Shown here piece by piece: positions 33,232 through 43,651 of a DNA stretch of 64,000 nt. How positions within the stretch are numbered: the first letter of the stretch is position 1; each line of letters opens with the position of its first letter. The translations under genes and the position numbers were made by a program. The notes below the pieces were generated by a model. The model worked only from the letters and a program-made list of their open reading frames with translations. It ran no database searches and was not told the origin of the DNA. Source of the DNA: Massilia agrisoli. GTDB taxonomy: Bacteria > Pseudomonadota > Gammaproteobacteria > Burkholderiales > Burkholderiaceae_D. Location: contig NZ_JAJHPV010000002.1 of the NCBI RefSeq assembly GCF_020831365.1, forward strand, positions 1 to 64,000. The letters run 5' to 3'.

Positions 33232-34113
33232 TTGCGTGATCATTCCCATTATTCGTCGCAAAACACCGGGTACTGCGAGCACTGTGGCCAGCCGCTACCG
33301 GCCGCCACGCTGAGCTACGGAACCCCGCGCGTCAACCGGACCGGCCTCGCCGCCACGGTGCTGCTGCACTTGCTGCTGGTGGCGATCTACGTCTTCAAGC
33401 CCGAATCCGAGAAAACCGCTTCGCCTCCGGCCGGAGGCGGCGCGATGGTGTACATCAATCCTGTAACGGAACAGCCGAAACCCGAAAAGCCGAGCCAGCC
33501 CCGCAAGCAGGCCAGCAAAGCCGTCAAGAAGTCGGCCGCGCCGCCACCGAAGATCGAGCGCCTGCCCGACACGATTACCTTGCCGGACGAAAAACCGGTG
33601 AAGATCGTCGAGGAGCCGCCCAAGAAGCTCGAGCCGCCCGAGGAAGTGGATATGGCGGCTTATATCGCCAAACGCCGCCAGGAGCGCGGCGCACCGTCCG
33701 AGGAGCCGGCAGTGGAAAGCGAAGCGGCGCGCGGCACCCGCAATGCGCTGGCCAACATCGCTGCCGCTAATGGGCGCAGCAAGGGCGATGACCGCAACGA
33801 GACCGGTGGCGTATTCAGCGTGACCGACAAATCTTTCTCCAGCGCAGAACTGAAGTTCCGTGGCTGGAATCCGAATTTCAAGCGCCGCTGGCTGCAGCAG
33901 GTGCGGGTGGAGCTAGGCGGGGAAAAGGATATCGAGACGGCAATCGTCAAGAAGATGATCGAGCTGATCCGCAAGGAAAAGACCGGCGACTTCGACTGGG
34001 ATTCACACCGCCTGCAACGGGTCGTGCGGATGAGCGCGCGGGTGCAGGATACGGCGGAGCTGGAGGCATTCCTGTTCAAGGAGATGTTCCCGGAATACAG
34101 GACTGGGCGATAA
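33232..34113 (+). CDS. Unrecognised membrane-anchored protein with CxxC knuckle and TonB-like linker
   Basis: A 293-aa protein I do not recognise. It starts with a short cytoplasmic segment carrying YCEHCGQPL (Cys15, Cys18), then one helix (about 36-54). Next comes a Pro/Lys-rich linker of about 80 residues (EKPSQPRKQ, APPPKIERL, KKLEPPEE), as in TonB, and a C-terminal half that is charged and probably folded. It also contains AYIAKRRQERG. The start must be TTG at 33232, because an in-frame stop lies at 33202 and there is no ATG before codon 72. TonB-like topology is an inference; the C-terminus lacks an obvious TonB domain motif. It converges on hemB. Confidence 0.6.
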   Translation: MRDHSHYSSQNTGYCEHCGQPLPAATLSYGTPRVNRTGLAATVLLHLLLVAIYVFKPESEKTASPPAGGGAMVYINPVTEQPKPEKPSQPRKQASKAVKKSAAPPPKIERLPDTITLPDEKPVKIVEEPPKKLEPPEEVDMAAYIAKRRQERGAPSEEPAVESEAARGTRNALANIAAANGRSKGDDRNETGGVFSVTDKSFSSAELKFRGWNPNFKRRWLQQVRVELGGEKDIETAIVKKMIELIRKEKTGDFDWDSHRLQRVVRMSARVQDTAELEAFLFKEMFPEYRTGR

Positions 34114-34126
34114 CGCTCATTGAACC

Positions 34127-34194
34127 GTAGGGCGGATAAGCGAAAGCGCATCCGCCATGCCTGCGCCGCGTTGACGCATGGTAACCGCCCTACG
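34127..34194. repeat. REP-like palindromes (GTAGGGCGGATAAGCG type)
   Basis: GTAGGGCGGATAAGCG-AAAGCGCATCCGCC (34127-34156), followed by an inverted half GGTAACCGCCCTAC (34180-34193). It fills the convergent gap to hemB. The family recurs at 761 and 56829-56915. Confidence 0.75.
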
Positions 34195-34201
34195 AACTGC
34201 T

Positions 34202-35236
<1,035 letters not shown>

Positions 35237-35971
35237 TTATTCGTCAGCGTCTTCGATAAAGGGTGCGGCGTCGTCTTGCGGCGACGAAGGCGCAGCCTTG
35301 TCGTCCGTGTCCGAAATGCCGAGCAGTTCGAGGATCTTGTCGTTGGCTTCTTCAATCCCGACGCGCTTGAGCGCGGAAAACATTTGCACGGTGAACGGGA
35401 AACCTTCGCCTTCTTCGTCGACATAGCTGTCGAGCATGGCGCGGGCGCTGCGCAGCGCGTTGGTGGTCTCGTTGCGGTTGAGCTTGTCAGCCTTGGTCAG
35501 GATGCAGTGGATCGGCTTGCCGGTTGGGGCGAACCATTCGAGCATCTGCACGTCGAGTTCGGTGAACGGGCGGCGCGAATCCATGATCAGGATCAGCGCG
35601 GCCAGCTGCTCGCGGCGCTGGACGTAGTCGCCGAGCAGCTTTTGCCAGTGCAGCTTGGCCGAGCCGGACACTTCTGCATAGCCATAGCCCGGCAAGTCCA
35701 CCAGCAAGCCTTCGATTTCCTCGACGATGGTCGGGTCCTTGCGGTGCTGGCCAACGTGCGCGCCGCCGATCGAGAAGTAGTTGATGTGCTGGGTGCGGCC
35801 CGGCGTCTTGGACGCGAAGGCGAGGCCCTTCTGGTTGGTCAGGATATTGATTGCGGTCGATTTTCCCGCGTTGGAACGTCCCGCGAAAGCGATTTCCGGC
35901 ACCTGCGTATTGGGCAGGTCGCGCAGTTGATTGACGGTCGTAAAGAAGCGGGCTTGCCAGAGTTTGGACAT
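35237..35971 (-). CDS. engB: Ribosome biogenesis GTPase EngB/YsxC
   Basis: A 244-aa GTPase needed for large-subunit assembly. The G1 loop is [13 protein letters not shown] (around residues 31-43), G3 is [11 protein letters not shown] and G4 is LTKADKLNR. It has a longer acidic C-terminal tail than E. coli YihA. I chose the ATG at 35969-35971 ([16 protein letters not shown]), which fits the family start; longer readings run into the cytochrome c promoter region. Located divergent from cytochrome c4. Confidence 0.95.
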   Translation of the reverse strand: MSKLWQARFFTTVNQLRDLPNTQVPEIAFAGRSNAGKSTAINILTNQKGLAFASKTPGRTQHINYFSIGGAHVGQHRKDPTIVEEIEGLLVDLPGYGYAEVSGSAKLHWQKLLGDYVQRREQLAALILIMDSRRPFTELDVQMLEWFAPTGKPIHCILTKADKLNRNETTNALRSARAMLDSYVDEEGEGFPFTVQMFSALKRVGIEEANDKILELLGISDTDDKAAPSSPQDDAAPFIEDADE

Positions 35972-36136
35972 GGAATGGGCAGAAAATGCAACAAAAGGGG
36001 GCGATGACCCGAGAAAGCTATTGTACAATAAGGGGTTGCGTATTGTTGCGGCGCGGTAGGTACAACGCCTTGCAACAAGCGGTTGCACTGCCATATTTTC
36101 AAATAGAACTCAATTTTTACAAGTCAGGGTGTGTGA

Positions 36137-36811
36137 ATGAATCGTGCGTTTTTCCCGGCCGCCGGCGCGGCGTTTGTGAAGTCCTTGTTGGTTGCAACCC
36201 TGGCTGTCTCCGGCCTGGCATCGGCCGCTGCACCTGCTGCTCCAGCCAAGGCTGACGCCGCCAAAGGCGCAACCCTGTACGATGCTGGCGACGCTGCCCG
36301 CGGCCTGCCAGCTTGCGCATCTTGCCACGGCGCTGCCGGCAATTCGACCATCGCCGCCAATCCAAAACTGTCCGCACAGTTCGAGGCATACACCCACAAG
36401 CAACTGGTCGACTTCACCACCCCAGCGCGTAACCAGCCAGTAATGACGACTTACGCGAAGATGCTGTCGGATGCGGAAAAGCGCGACATTGCCGCCTACC
36501 TCGCAACGCAAAAGCCAAAGCAGGGCGCGGCCAAGAACAAGGACACCGTCGAACTGGGCAAGAAGATCTACCGCGGCGGTATCGCTGAGCGCGGCGTAGC
36601 TGCCTGCGCAAGTTGCCACGGCGCCAACGGCAATGGCATTCCTGCCCAATACCCACGCCTTGCTGGCCAGCACCAGGACTACACCGTCGCCCAGTTGCAG
36701 GCATTCAAGGGTGGCGCGCGTAACAACAGCGCACAGATGACCACGCTGGCTCAGCGCATGTCGGACCAGGAAATGAAGGCCGTTGCCGATTACATCGCCG
36801 GCTTGAAGTAA
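36137..36811 (+). CDS. Cytochrome c4-type diheme protein
   Basis: A 224-aa periplasmic protein with signal peptide (ending about residue 30) and two c-type heme sites, Cys60-Cys63-His64 and Cys157-Cys160-His161, both CASCH. The two halves are homologous, each with a late methionine as axial ligand candidate (SQ-type MTTYAKMLSD and MTTLAQRMSD). Such proteins shuttle electrons to terminal oxidases. It is followed by the ResB/CcsA heme attachment genes that would mature it. AGGG precedes the ATG. Confidence 0.93.
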   Translation: MNRAFFPAAGAAFVKSLLVATLAVSGLASAAAPAAPAKADAAKGATLYDAGDAARGLPACASCHGAAGNSTIAANPKLSAQFEAYTHKQLVDFTTPARNQPVMTTYAKMLSDAEKRDIAAYLATQKPKQGAAKNKDTVELGKKIYRGGIAERGVAACASCHGANGNGIPAQYPRLAGQHQDYTVAQLQAFKGGARNNSAQMTTLAQRMSDQEMKAVADYIAGLK

Positions 36812-36941
36812 AATTCGCGGCATCTTACGATGCCTGATGATTTGCAAGCGCGGCGTGGTCGCCGCGCCTTGCTGGAGCAAAAAACCTCAGAGGGCGGCGG
36901 CGCGCAAGCGAGCTGCCCTTTTTGTTGATACCCGCGGGGCT

Positions 36942-37022
36942 CGTCGTTCCCGCGAAGGCGGGAACCCAGGTTTGCCTGCGCTTTCGGGGCGAAATTGGCT
37001 TCCCGCCTTCGCGGGAATGACG
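36942..37022. repeat. Bipartite REP-type element (TTCCCGCG family), copy 2
   Basis: Starts CGTCGTTCCCGCGAAGGCGG and ends CCCGCCTTCGCGGGAATGACG, about 40 bases between the palindromes. It lies between the cytochrome c4 gene and resB, so it is transcribed with resB. Confidence 0.75.
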
Positions 37023-37072
37023 TGCCGCACTTTCTCCACGGCCCGCTTGCCGAGCCGCGCACTGGATTTAAA

Positions 37073-39169
37073 ATGAGCACCACCGGAATTGAACTGAAGA
37101 CGAATCGCCGCCGGCTTGCCGAAGCGGTCGAGCTGATTTCGTCGATGCGTTTTGCCATCAGCCTGTTGACGGTCATCTCGATCGCGTCGATGGTCGGCAC
37201 CGTGATGAAGCAGAATGAGCCGATGACGAACTATGTCAACCAGTTCGGCCCGTTCTGGTTCGCCGTGTTCGACAAGCTGGGCCTGTACGCGGTGTATTCG
37301 GCCTGGTGGTTCCTGCTGATCCTCGCCTTCCTGCTGTTGTCGACCGCGCTGTGCATCGTGCGCAGCACGCCGAAGATGCTGAAGGATATGCGCAGCTGGC
37401 GCGAGAACGTACGCGAGGTATCGCTGCGCAACTTCCACCACAAGTCGGAATGGGTAGCGCCGCTGTCGCGCGCCGCGCTGGCGCAGCAAAGCGCAGCCCG
37501 CCTGGCCGACGCCGGCTATGGCACGAAAATCGTCGACAAGCCAAATGCCACCCTGGTCACGGCCAAGAAAGGCGCCGGCACCCGCTTCGGCTATATCTTC
37601 GCGCACTCGGCCATCATCATCATTTTGGTCGGCGGCATGCTCGACTCCGACCTGCCTATCCGCTTCCAGCAATGGTTCCTCGGTAAAACGCCCTTCGCGG
37701 GGAGCGGCCTGATCTCGGCCATTCCTGAAAAGCACCGCCTTGGCCTGGGCAACCCGACTTACCGCGGCAACACCATGATTCCGGAAGGCCAGGCCAGCGA
37801 TGTCGCCTTGATCCCGCAGGCCAATGGCGTACTGGTGCAGGAACTGCCGTTCACCATCCAGCTGGCCAAGTTCCACATCGATTTCTACTCGACCGGCATG
37901 CCGAAGCTGTTTGCCAGCGATGTGATCGTGCGCGACCACGAAACGGGCAAGACCTTCCCGGCCACCATCAAGGTCAACGAACCGCTGATCTACAAGGGCG
38001 TTGCCGTGTACCAGTCGAGCTTTGAAGATGGCGGCACCAAGCTCAAGATGACCGCCTTCCCGATGCAGGGCATTGACGCCAAATCGTTCCCGATGACGGG
38101 CGAAGTTGGCTCCTCATCCGAGCTCAAGCGCGCTGGCGAGGAATATTCGGTCGAGTGGTCCGGTTTCCGTCCGTTCAACGTCGAGAATACCGGCACGACG
38201 CCGGACGTGCGCGCCGTAACCAAGGGCAAGTCCTTCAACGAAGAATTCGCAGCCGGCCTCGACAAGCAGCTGGGCTCCGCCGCCAAGGACGAAAACAAGG
38301 ACCTGAAGAACGTCGGTCCGAGCGTGACGTACAAGTTGCGCGACAAGACAGGCCAGGCCCGCGAATACCAGAACTACATGCAGCCGGTCACCCTGGACGG
38401 CGCCCAGTTCTACCTGGCAGGCATGCGTTCGACGCCATCGGAAGCGTTCAGCTACCTGCGCATTCCTGCGGACGACGAGTACAGCGTGCGCGATTGGATG
38501 CGCCTGCGCGCCGCCCTGTCCGACCCGGCACTGCGCCAGGTCGCCGCCGCGCGCTACGCCCGCCGCGCCATGCCCGCCACCGCTGGCGCGAACGCTGGCG
38601 ACATGGTCCGGCAGCTGGAAGACTCCGCGGCGCGCAGCCTTGCCATCTTTGCCGGCAACGGCTCGCAGGGCGGCTACCTTGCGGTCTCTAAATTCCTCGA
38701 AAAGATCCCGGCAGCCGAGCAGGAAAAGGCGGCAGGCATCTTCATGAAGATCCTCAATGGCACCATGTGGGAGCTGTGGCAGGCAGCGCGCGAGAAGGAG
38801 GGCCTGGCGCCGGTCACCGTGGACGAAAAGCACGCGCGCTTCCTGCAGATGTCGACCAATGCGCTGTCGGACAGCTTCTTCTACGGCGCGCCGGTATTTT
38901 TGCAGCTGGACGAATTTACCGAGGTAAAAGCGTCCGTGCTGCAGGTGACCCGTTCACCGGGCAAGGCCGTCGTCTACACCGGCTGCCTGTTCCTGGTGCT
39001 GGGCATCTTTGCCATGTTCTACATCCGCGAACGCCGCCTGTGGGTCTGGGTGCGCGATGACGAGTCCGGCGGCGCGCACGCGCTGATGGCGATGAGCACC
39101 CAGCGCAAGACACTTGATTTCGAACACGAATTTAACGACCTGAAAGCGAAGCTGGCGCAATCGGCGTAA
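37073..39169 (+). CDS. resB: Cytochrome c biogenesis protein ResB (Ccs1)
   Basis: A 698-aa membrane protein of the system II heme-attachment machinery. It has a helix at about residues 21-45, a second at about 72-93, a third near 165-185 and one near the C-terminus (about 618-640), with a large periplasmic domain of over 400 residues between. The start MSTTGIELKTNRRRLAEAVELISSMRFAISLL is typical. ResB binds apocytochrome and works with CcsA, encoded 39 bases downstream. The ATG at 37073 is chosen; longer readings enter the repeat element. Confidence 0.94.
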   Translation: MSTTGIELKTNRRRLAEAVELISSMRFAISLLTVISIASMVGTVMKQNEPMTNYVNQFGPFWFAVFDKLGLYAVYSAWWFLLILAFLLLSTALCIVRSTPKMLKDMRSWRENVREVSLRNFHHKSEWVAPLSRAALAQQSAARLADAGYGTKIVDKPNATLVTAKKGAGTRFGYIFAHSAIIIILVGGMLDSDLPIRFQQWFLGKTPFAGSGLISAIPEKHRLGLGNPTYRGNTMIPEGQASDVALIPQANGVLVQELPFTIQLAKFHIDFYSTGMPKLFASDVIVRDHETGKTFPATIKVNEPLIYKGVAVYQSSFEDGGTKLKMTAFPMQGIDAKSFPMTGEVGSSSELKRAGEEYSVEWSGFRPFNVENTGTTPDVRAVTKGKSFNEEFAAGLDKQLGSAAKDENKDLKNVGPSVTYKLRDKTGQAREYQNYMQPVTLDGAQFYLAGMRSTPSEAFSYLRIPADDEYSVRDWMRLRAALSDPALRQVAAARYARRAMPATAGANAGDMVRQLEDSAARSLAIFAGNGSQGGYLAVSKFLEKIPAAEQEKAAGIFMKILNGTMWELWQAAREKEGLAPVTVDEKHARFLQMSTNALSDSFFYGAPVFLQLDEFTEVKASVLQVTRSPGKAVVYTGCLFLVLGIFAMFYIRERRLWVWVRDDESGGAHALMAMSTQRKTLDFEHEFNDLKAKLAQSA

Positions 39170-39208
39170 GCTGTAGGCCGCTACCCATGGCGGCGGTACC
39201 TGGAGAAA

Positions 39209-40366
39209 ATGATGGAAATTTCGCAAACTCAAACAAGCTACACCCAGACGCCGGGCTTCTTCAAGCGCCTGGACATGTTCGACTGGCTCTTCGCCGCGGC
39301 CTTGCTGGCTGGCGCGGTATTTGGCCTGGTTCGCTACGGCGCCTACATGGACGTCTATGAAAAAGCCATCCTGCTGCTGTCCGCGCCGACCTTCGCGCTG
39401 CTGGGCTGGCAATTCAAGGCGGTGCGCTGGCTGATGCCGCTGGTGTTCCTGCTGTCGCTGGCGGCCATCGGCCTGTACGCGGGCGACCTGCAAAACGCCA
39501 ACCAGAAATTCTTCCTCAAGTACATGCTGTCCTCGCAGTCCGCAATCCTGTGGATGAGCACGCTGTTCGCCTTCTCGACCGTGTTCTACTGGGTCGGCCT
39601 GCTTAGCCGTAGCAACTTCGGCACCTCGGTCGGTTCCAAGCTGTGCTGGGCTGCTGTCGTGCTCGGCTGGACCGGCATGATGGTGCGCTGGTTCGAGTCC
39701 TACCTGATCGGCGCCGACGTCGGCCATATCCCGGTATCGAACCTGTACGAAGTGTTCATCCTGTTCGCTCTGATCACCGCCATGTTCTACCTGCACTACG
39801 AGCAGCACTACGCCACGCGCCAGCTTGGCGCCTTCGTGATGCTGATTATCGCTGCCGCCGTCGCTTTCCTGCTGTGGTACACGGTGTCGCGCGACGCCGC
39901 CGGCATCGAGCCGCTGGTGCCTGCGCTGCAAAGCTGGTGGATGAAGATCCACGTCCCGGCCAACTTCATCGGCTATGGCACGTTTGCGCTGGCCGCGATG
40001 GTTGGCTCGGCCTACCTGCTCAAGTCGCACGGCATTCTTGCCGACCGCCTGCCGGCGCTCGAAGTGCTGGACGACGTGATGTACAAGGCGATCTCGGTCG
40101 GCTTTGCCTTCTTCACCGTGGCAACCATCCTCGGCGCGCTGTGGGCGGCTGAAGCGTGGGGCGGCTACTGGTCGTGGGACCCGAAAGAAACCTGGGCGCT
40201 GATCGTCTGGCTGAACTACGCGGCCTGGCTGCACATGCGCCTGATGACCGGCCTGCGCGGGCGCGTGGCGGCCTGGTGGGCGCTGGTAGGCCTCCTGGTC
40301 ACCACCTTCGCCTTCATCGGCGTCAACATGTTTCTTTCAGGTCTACACTCGTACGGAACGTTGTAA
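39209..40366 (+). CDS. ccsA: Cytochrome c biogenesis protein CcsA/CcsB
   Basis: A 385-aa membrane protein that exports heme and attaches it to apocytochromes together with ResB. The heme-binding tryptophan-rich motif WGGYWSWDPKETWALIVWLNYAAWLH (around residues 316-341) is fully conserved, and histidines lie in other loops. About eight to nine helices are predicted. GGAGAAA stands before ATGATG at 39209; either methionine could be the start. Follows resB by 39 bases. Confidence 0.95.
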   Translation: MMEISQTQTSYTQTPGFFKRLDMFDWLFAAALLAGAVFGLVRYGAYMDVYEKAILLLSAPTFALLGWQFKAVRWLMPLVFLLSLAAIGLYAGDLQNANQKFFLKYMLSSQSAILWMSTLFAFSTVFYWVGLLSRSNFGTSVGSKLCWAAVVLGWTGMMVRWFESYLIGADVGHIPVSNLYEVFILFALITAMFYLHYEQHYATRQLGAFVMLIIAAAVAFLLWYTVSRDAAGIEPLVPALQSWWMKIHVPANFIGYGTFALAAMVGSAYLLKSHGILADRLPALEVLDDVMYKAISVGFAFFTVATILGALWAAEAWGGYWSWDPKETWALIVWLNYAAWLHMRLMTGLRGRVAAWWALVGLLVTTFAFIGVNMFLSGLHSYGTL

Positions 40367-40447
40367 AGACGGCGCGCGGGGCCGCCGGCTAGCGTCGGCA
40401 AAATGGTGTAATGTTAAGACGTTACCCCCATTTTGCCGGAGCAAGCC

Positions 40448-41428
40448 ATGCTGATCAAACGCAGTCCGAACCAAACCGATGTACCGTTCGGTTCGGAAAT
40501 TACGCCGCAAGAAGTCTACGAATCGCGGCGCCGCTTCATCGCCCAGATGGCCGTTGGCGCGGTGGCCGGCAGCGCGCTGTGGGAGATGGCGAACCGCGAA
40601 GCGTTCGCCCAGCAAACTCCCGCGCAAAAGCTGGCCGGCAAGCCCAATCCCGCCTACACCATCCTCGACAAGCCGACCCCGTTCAAGGACGCGTCGAGCT
40701 ACAACAACTTCTATGAATTCGGCCTCGACAAGTCGGACCCGGCCGAGTACGCGCACACCCTGAAAACGCGGCCATGGACGGTGTCGATCGAAGGCGAGGT
40801 CAAGCGGCCGATGACCATCGACATCGACAGCCTGCTCAAGCTTGCGCCGCTGGAAGAACGCATTTACCGCCTGCGCTGTGTGGAAGGCTGGTCGATGGTG
40901 ATTCCCTGGGTCGGCTACTCGCTGTCGAACCTGATCAAGAAGGTCGAGCCGAATGGCAACGCCAAGTTCGTCGAGTTCACGACCCTGGCGGACCGCAAGC
41001 AGATGCCCGGCATCGGCAGCCGCGTGCTCGACTGGCCGTATGTTGAAGGCCTGCGTATCGACGAAGCCAATCACCCGCTGACCTTGCTGACGCTTGGCAT
41101 GTATGGGCAGACCTTGCCCAACCAGAACGGCGCGCCCGTGCGGCTTGTGGTGCCCTGGAAATATGGTTTCAAGTCGGCCAAGTCCATCGTCAAGATCCGT
41201 TTCGTGCGTGAACAGCCGAAGACGGCGTGGAACGTGTCGGCGCCGTCCGAGTATGGCTTCTACTCCAACGTCAATCCGAACGTCGACCACCCGCGCTGGT
41301 CGCAGGCCACCGAGCGCCGTATTGGTGAAGACGGCTTCTTCAAGCCCAAGCGCAAGACACTGATGTTCAACGGCTATAACGACGTCGCCTCGATGTACGC
41401 CGGTCTGGATCTGAAGAAATACTACTGA
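40448..41428 (+). CDS. msrP: Periplasmic methionine sulfoxide reductase, catalytic subunit MsrP
   Basis: A 326-aa molybdoprotein that repairs oxidised methionine in periplasmic proteins. The N-terminus has a twin-arginine export signal [12 protein letters not shown] (Arg27-Arg29, Phe30). The molybdopterin cysteine is Cys144 in [13 protein letters not shown]. The ATG at 40448 has GGAG upstream and gives a normal export signal. Its TGA shares one base with the ATG of msrQ, the heme b partner, as in other MsrPQ systems. Confidence 0.96.
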   Translation: MLIKRSPNQTDVPFGSEITPQEVYESRRRFIAQMAVGAVAGSALWEMANREAFAQQTPAQKLAGKPNPAYTILDKPTPFKDASSYNNFYEFGLDKSDPAEYAHTLKTRPWTVSIEGEVKRPMTIDIDSLLKLAPLEERIYRLRCVEGWSMVIPWVGYSLSNLIKKVEPNGNAKFVEFTTLADRKQMPGIGSRVLDWPYVEGLRIDEANHPLTLLTLGMYGQTLPNQNGAPVRLVVPWKYGFKSAKSIVKIRFVREQPKTAWNVSAPSEYGFYSNVNPNVDHPRWSQATERRIGEDGFFKPKRKTLMFNGYNDVASMYAGLDLKKYY

Positions 41429-42078
41429 TGGCGTTCAATCCGAGTGCGAAGCAGCTCAAGGGCATCAAGGCCGCCATCTTCCTGCTGGCGCTGGTGCCCC
41501 TGGCGCGCATGGTGTGGCTGACGGCCACCGGGCAGCTGGTCGAACCGCTGGAGTTCATCACGCGCGGGACGGGCGACTGGACGCTGTACTTCCTCTGCAT
41601 CACGCTGGCGGTGACGCCGCTGCGCCGGCTCAGCAAAATGAACTGGCTGATCAAGCTGCGCAGGATGTTCGGGCTGTACGCGTTTTTTTACGCGTTTTTG
41701 CACTTCATGACGTTTTTCTGGTTCGACCATTTCTTCGACATTGCAGGCATGTTCCGCGACGTGGCGAAGCGGCCGTTCATCCTGGTCGGGTTCACCGCGT
41801 TTGTGCTGCTGATACCGCTGGCGGTGACGAGCACCAATGCGATGGTCAAGCGGCTGGGGGGCAAGCGGTGGCTATGGCTGCACCGGCTGATCTACCTGAT
41901 CGCGCCGCTGGGGATCTTGCATTTCTGGTGGATGAGGGCAGGAAAGAGCAACTTCACGGAACCGTTTATTTTCGGGGTGATTGTTGCGGTGCTGCTGGGG
42001 GCGAGGGTGTATTGGAGCTGGGCCGGGGCGAAAAGCCCCGCTCCGGGCCGTCATTCCCGCGAAGGCGGGAATCCATAG
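41428..42078 (+). CDS. msrQ: Heme b membrane subunit MsrQ
   Basis: A 216-aa membrane protein with about six helices that passes quinol or flavin electrons to MsrP. The family features ITRGTGDWTLYFLCITLAVTPLRRL, a heme histidine in YAFLHFMTFFW and WLWLHRLIYLIAPLGILHFWW are present. The final residues (about GRHSREGGNP) and the stop are supplied by the REP-type element at 42049-42148, so the C-terminal tail is not part of the conserved domain. Confidence 0.93.
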   Translation: MAFNPSAKQLKGIKAAIFLLALVPLARMVWLTATGQLVEPLEFITRGTGDWTLYFLCITLAVTPLRRLSKMNWLIKLRRMFGLYAFFYAFLHFMTFFWFDHFFDIAGMFRDVAKRPFILVGFTAFVLLIPLAVTSTNAMVKRLGGKRWLWLHRLIYLIAPLGILHFWWMRAGKSNFTEPFIFGVIVAVLLGARVYWSWAGAKSPAPGRHSREGGNP

Positions 42079-42148
42079 CCCGGGATGCTCCTCGGGCCTT
42101 TCGACTATCGCCAGCTCAGCATGGGTTCCCGTTTGCACGGGAACGACG
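42049..42148. repeat. Bipartite REP-type element (TTCCCGCG family), copy 3
   Basis: Begins CGTCATTCCCGCGAAGGCGG inside the msrQ reading frame and ends CCCGTTTGCACGGGAACGACG just after the lysA stop on the other strand. It spans the convergent msrQ-lysA junction and provides the msrQ stop codon. Confidence 0.75.
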
Positions 42149-42151
42149 CTA

Positions 42152-43429
42152 TCAACGAATCACCGATTCCAGCGCAAACAAATCGGCCGGATTCTCGCGC
42201 TGGCGAATCAGATGCACTTTATCGCCATCGACCATGACCTCGGCCGCGCGGCCGCGGGTATTGTAATTGGACGACATGGTCAGCCCATAAGCGCCCGCCT
42301 GCATAATTGCCAGCAAATCGCCCGGATTCACCGCCAGCGCGCGATCACGCGCCAGCCAGTCGCCCGACTCGCACACTGGCCCGACGACGTCATACGTCAC
42401 CTTCTCGCCCGCGTGCGGCGCCACCGGCTGCACATCCATCCACGCGTGGTAAAGGGCAGGGCGCATCAGGTCATTCATGGCCGCATCGACGATGCAGAAA
42501 TTCTTCTCCGCGCCCGGCTTCAGGAATTCGACCCGGGTCAGCAGCACGCCGGTATCGCCGACAATCGACCGGCCCGGCTCGAACGCCACCTTGATCGGCC
42601 TACCGTCATACTTGCGCGCGCGCCATGCATCGATATGCGCAAACACGCGGCCCAGGTAATCGCCAACCGGCACCGGCTCCGCCTCGCCAGCCTCGCCGTA
42701 GTTGATGCCGATACCGCCACCCATATCCAGGTGATGAATCACGATGCCCTCACCGGCCAGCGTATCGATTAATTCGATCAGCTTATCGAGCGCCTCCAGC
42801 AGCGGCGCGTCGTCCAGCAACTGCGAGCCGATATGGCAATCGATGCCGACCACTTGCAGGTGCGGCAATGCGGCTGCGGTACGGTAGGTATCGAGGGCGT
42901 CATCGAACGCCACGCCGAATTTATTCGCTTTCAGGCCGGTGGCGATATACGGATGGGTTTTCGCATCCACGTTCGGGTTCACGCGCAGCGATACCGGCGC
43001 GGTCTTGCCCATCTCGCCGGCGACTTCATTAATGCGGTGCAGCTCAGGAATCGACTCGACGTTAAAGCACAAAATATCGTGCGACAGCGCCAGGCGGATT
43101 TCGTCAACGGTCTTGCCGACACCGGAGAAAATCACCTTGCGCGGATCGCCGCCGGCGGCCAGCACGCGCAGCAATTCGCCGCCCGACACGATATCGAAGC
43201 CTGCGCCTTCGCGCGCCAGCAGGTCGAGGATAGCCAGGTTGGAATTTGCCTTCATCGCATAGCAAACAAGGGCATCGCGGCCTTTGCACGCATCGAAATA
43301 CGACGCAAAGTTTTTCAGCAGCGCGGCCTTGGAATAAACATAGGTCGGCGTGCCGAACTGCTCGGCGATGCTGGACAAAGGAGTGCTTTCAGCGAACAGG
43401 GCGCCGTCTTGATAAGAAAATTGCGACAT
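42152..43429 (-). CDS. lysA: Diaminopimelate decarboxylase
   Basis: LysA (425 aa) makes L-lysine from meso-diaminopimelate. It is a fold-type III PLP enzyme. The PLP lysine is Lys60 in CYAMKANSN, the HIGSQL segment and GGGIGINY phosphate-binding motif follow, and the second-subunit Cys is in GPVCESGDWL. Normal length. Preceded by lptM on the same strand with a 10-base gap, the usual order with cyaY divergent. Confidence 0.97.
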   Translation of the reverse strand: MSQFSYQDGALFAESTPLSSIAEQFGTPTYVYSKAALLKNFASYFDACKGRDALVCYAMKANSNLAILDLLAREGAGFDIVSGGELLRVLAAGGDPRKVIFSGVGKTVDEIRLALSHDILCFNVESIPELHRINEVAGEMGKTAPVSLRVNPNVDAKTHPYIATGLKANKFGVAFDDALDTYRTAAALPHLQVVGIDCHIGSQLLDDAPLLEALDKLIELIDTLAGEGIVIHHLDMGGGIGINYGEAGEAEPVPVGDYLGRVFAHIDAWRARKYDGRPIKVAFEPGRSIVGDTGVLLTRVEFLKPGAEKNFCIVDAAMNDLMRPALYHAWMDVQPVAPHAGEKVTYDVVGPVCESGDWLARDRALAVNPGDLLAIMQAGAYGLTMSSNYNTRGRAAEVMVDGDKVHLIRQRENPADLFALESVIR

Positions 43430-43439
43430 AAGAGATGAG

Positions 43440-43622
43440 TTACTGGGCTACGGAAGAAGAAACGGGAGGCATCGCAGGCGGCACGGCGGGCGTTGGCTGG
43501 GGCTTGGCCGGTGGGGTCGGCATGTAGAGCGGGCCGGTCTGGCCGCAGCCGGCAAGCGCGCCAAAGACCACAACGGCGGCGCCGATATTCAGCGCAATGG
43601 AAGGCTTCACGATTAGAATCAC
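43440..43622 (-). CDS. lptM: LptM-type small lipoprotein (YifL family)
   Basis: A 60-aa lipoprotein with signal peptide and lipobox LAGC (Cys26), then GQTGPLYMPTPPAKPQ, the conserved N-terminal segment of LptM/YifL, which helps mature the LptD translocon. A Pro-rich tail follows. The start is GTG at 43622; a GTG at 43610 (MKPSIALN) is an alternative, because neither has a strong ribosome binding site. It sits 10 bases upstream of lysA and divergent from cyaY, a conserved layout. Confidence 0.88.
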   Translation of the reverse strand: MILIVKPSIALNIGAAVVVFGALAGCGQTGPLYMPTPPAKPQPTPAVPPAMPPVSSSVAQ

Positions 43623-43651
43623 GGTTTAATTAGAAGACCTTGGAGTGTAGC

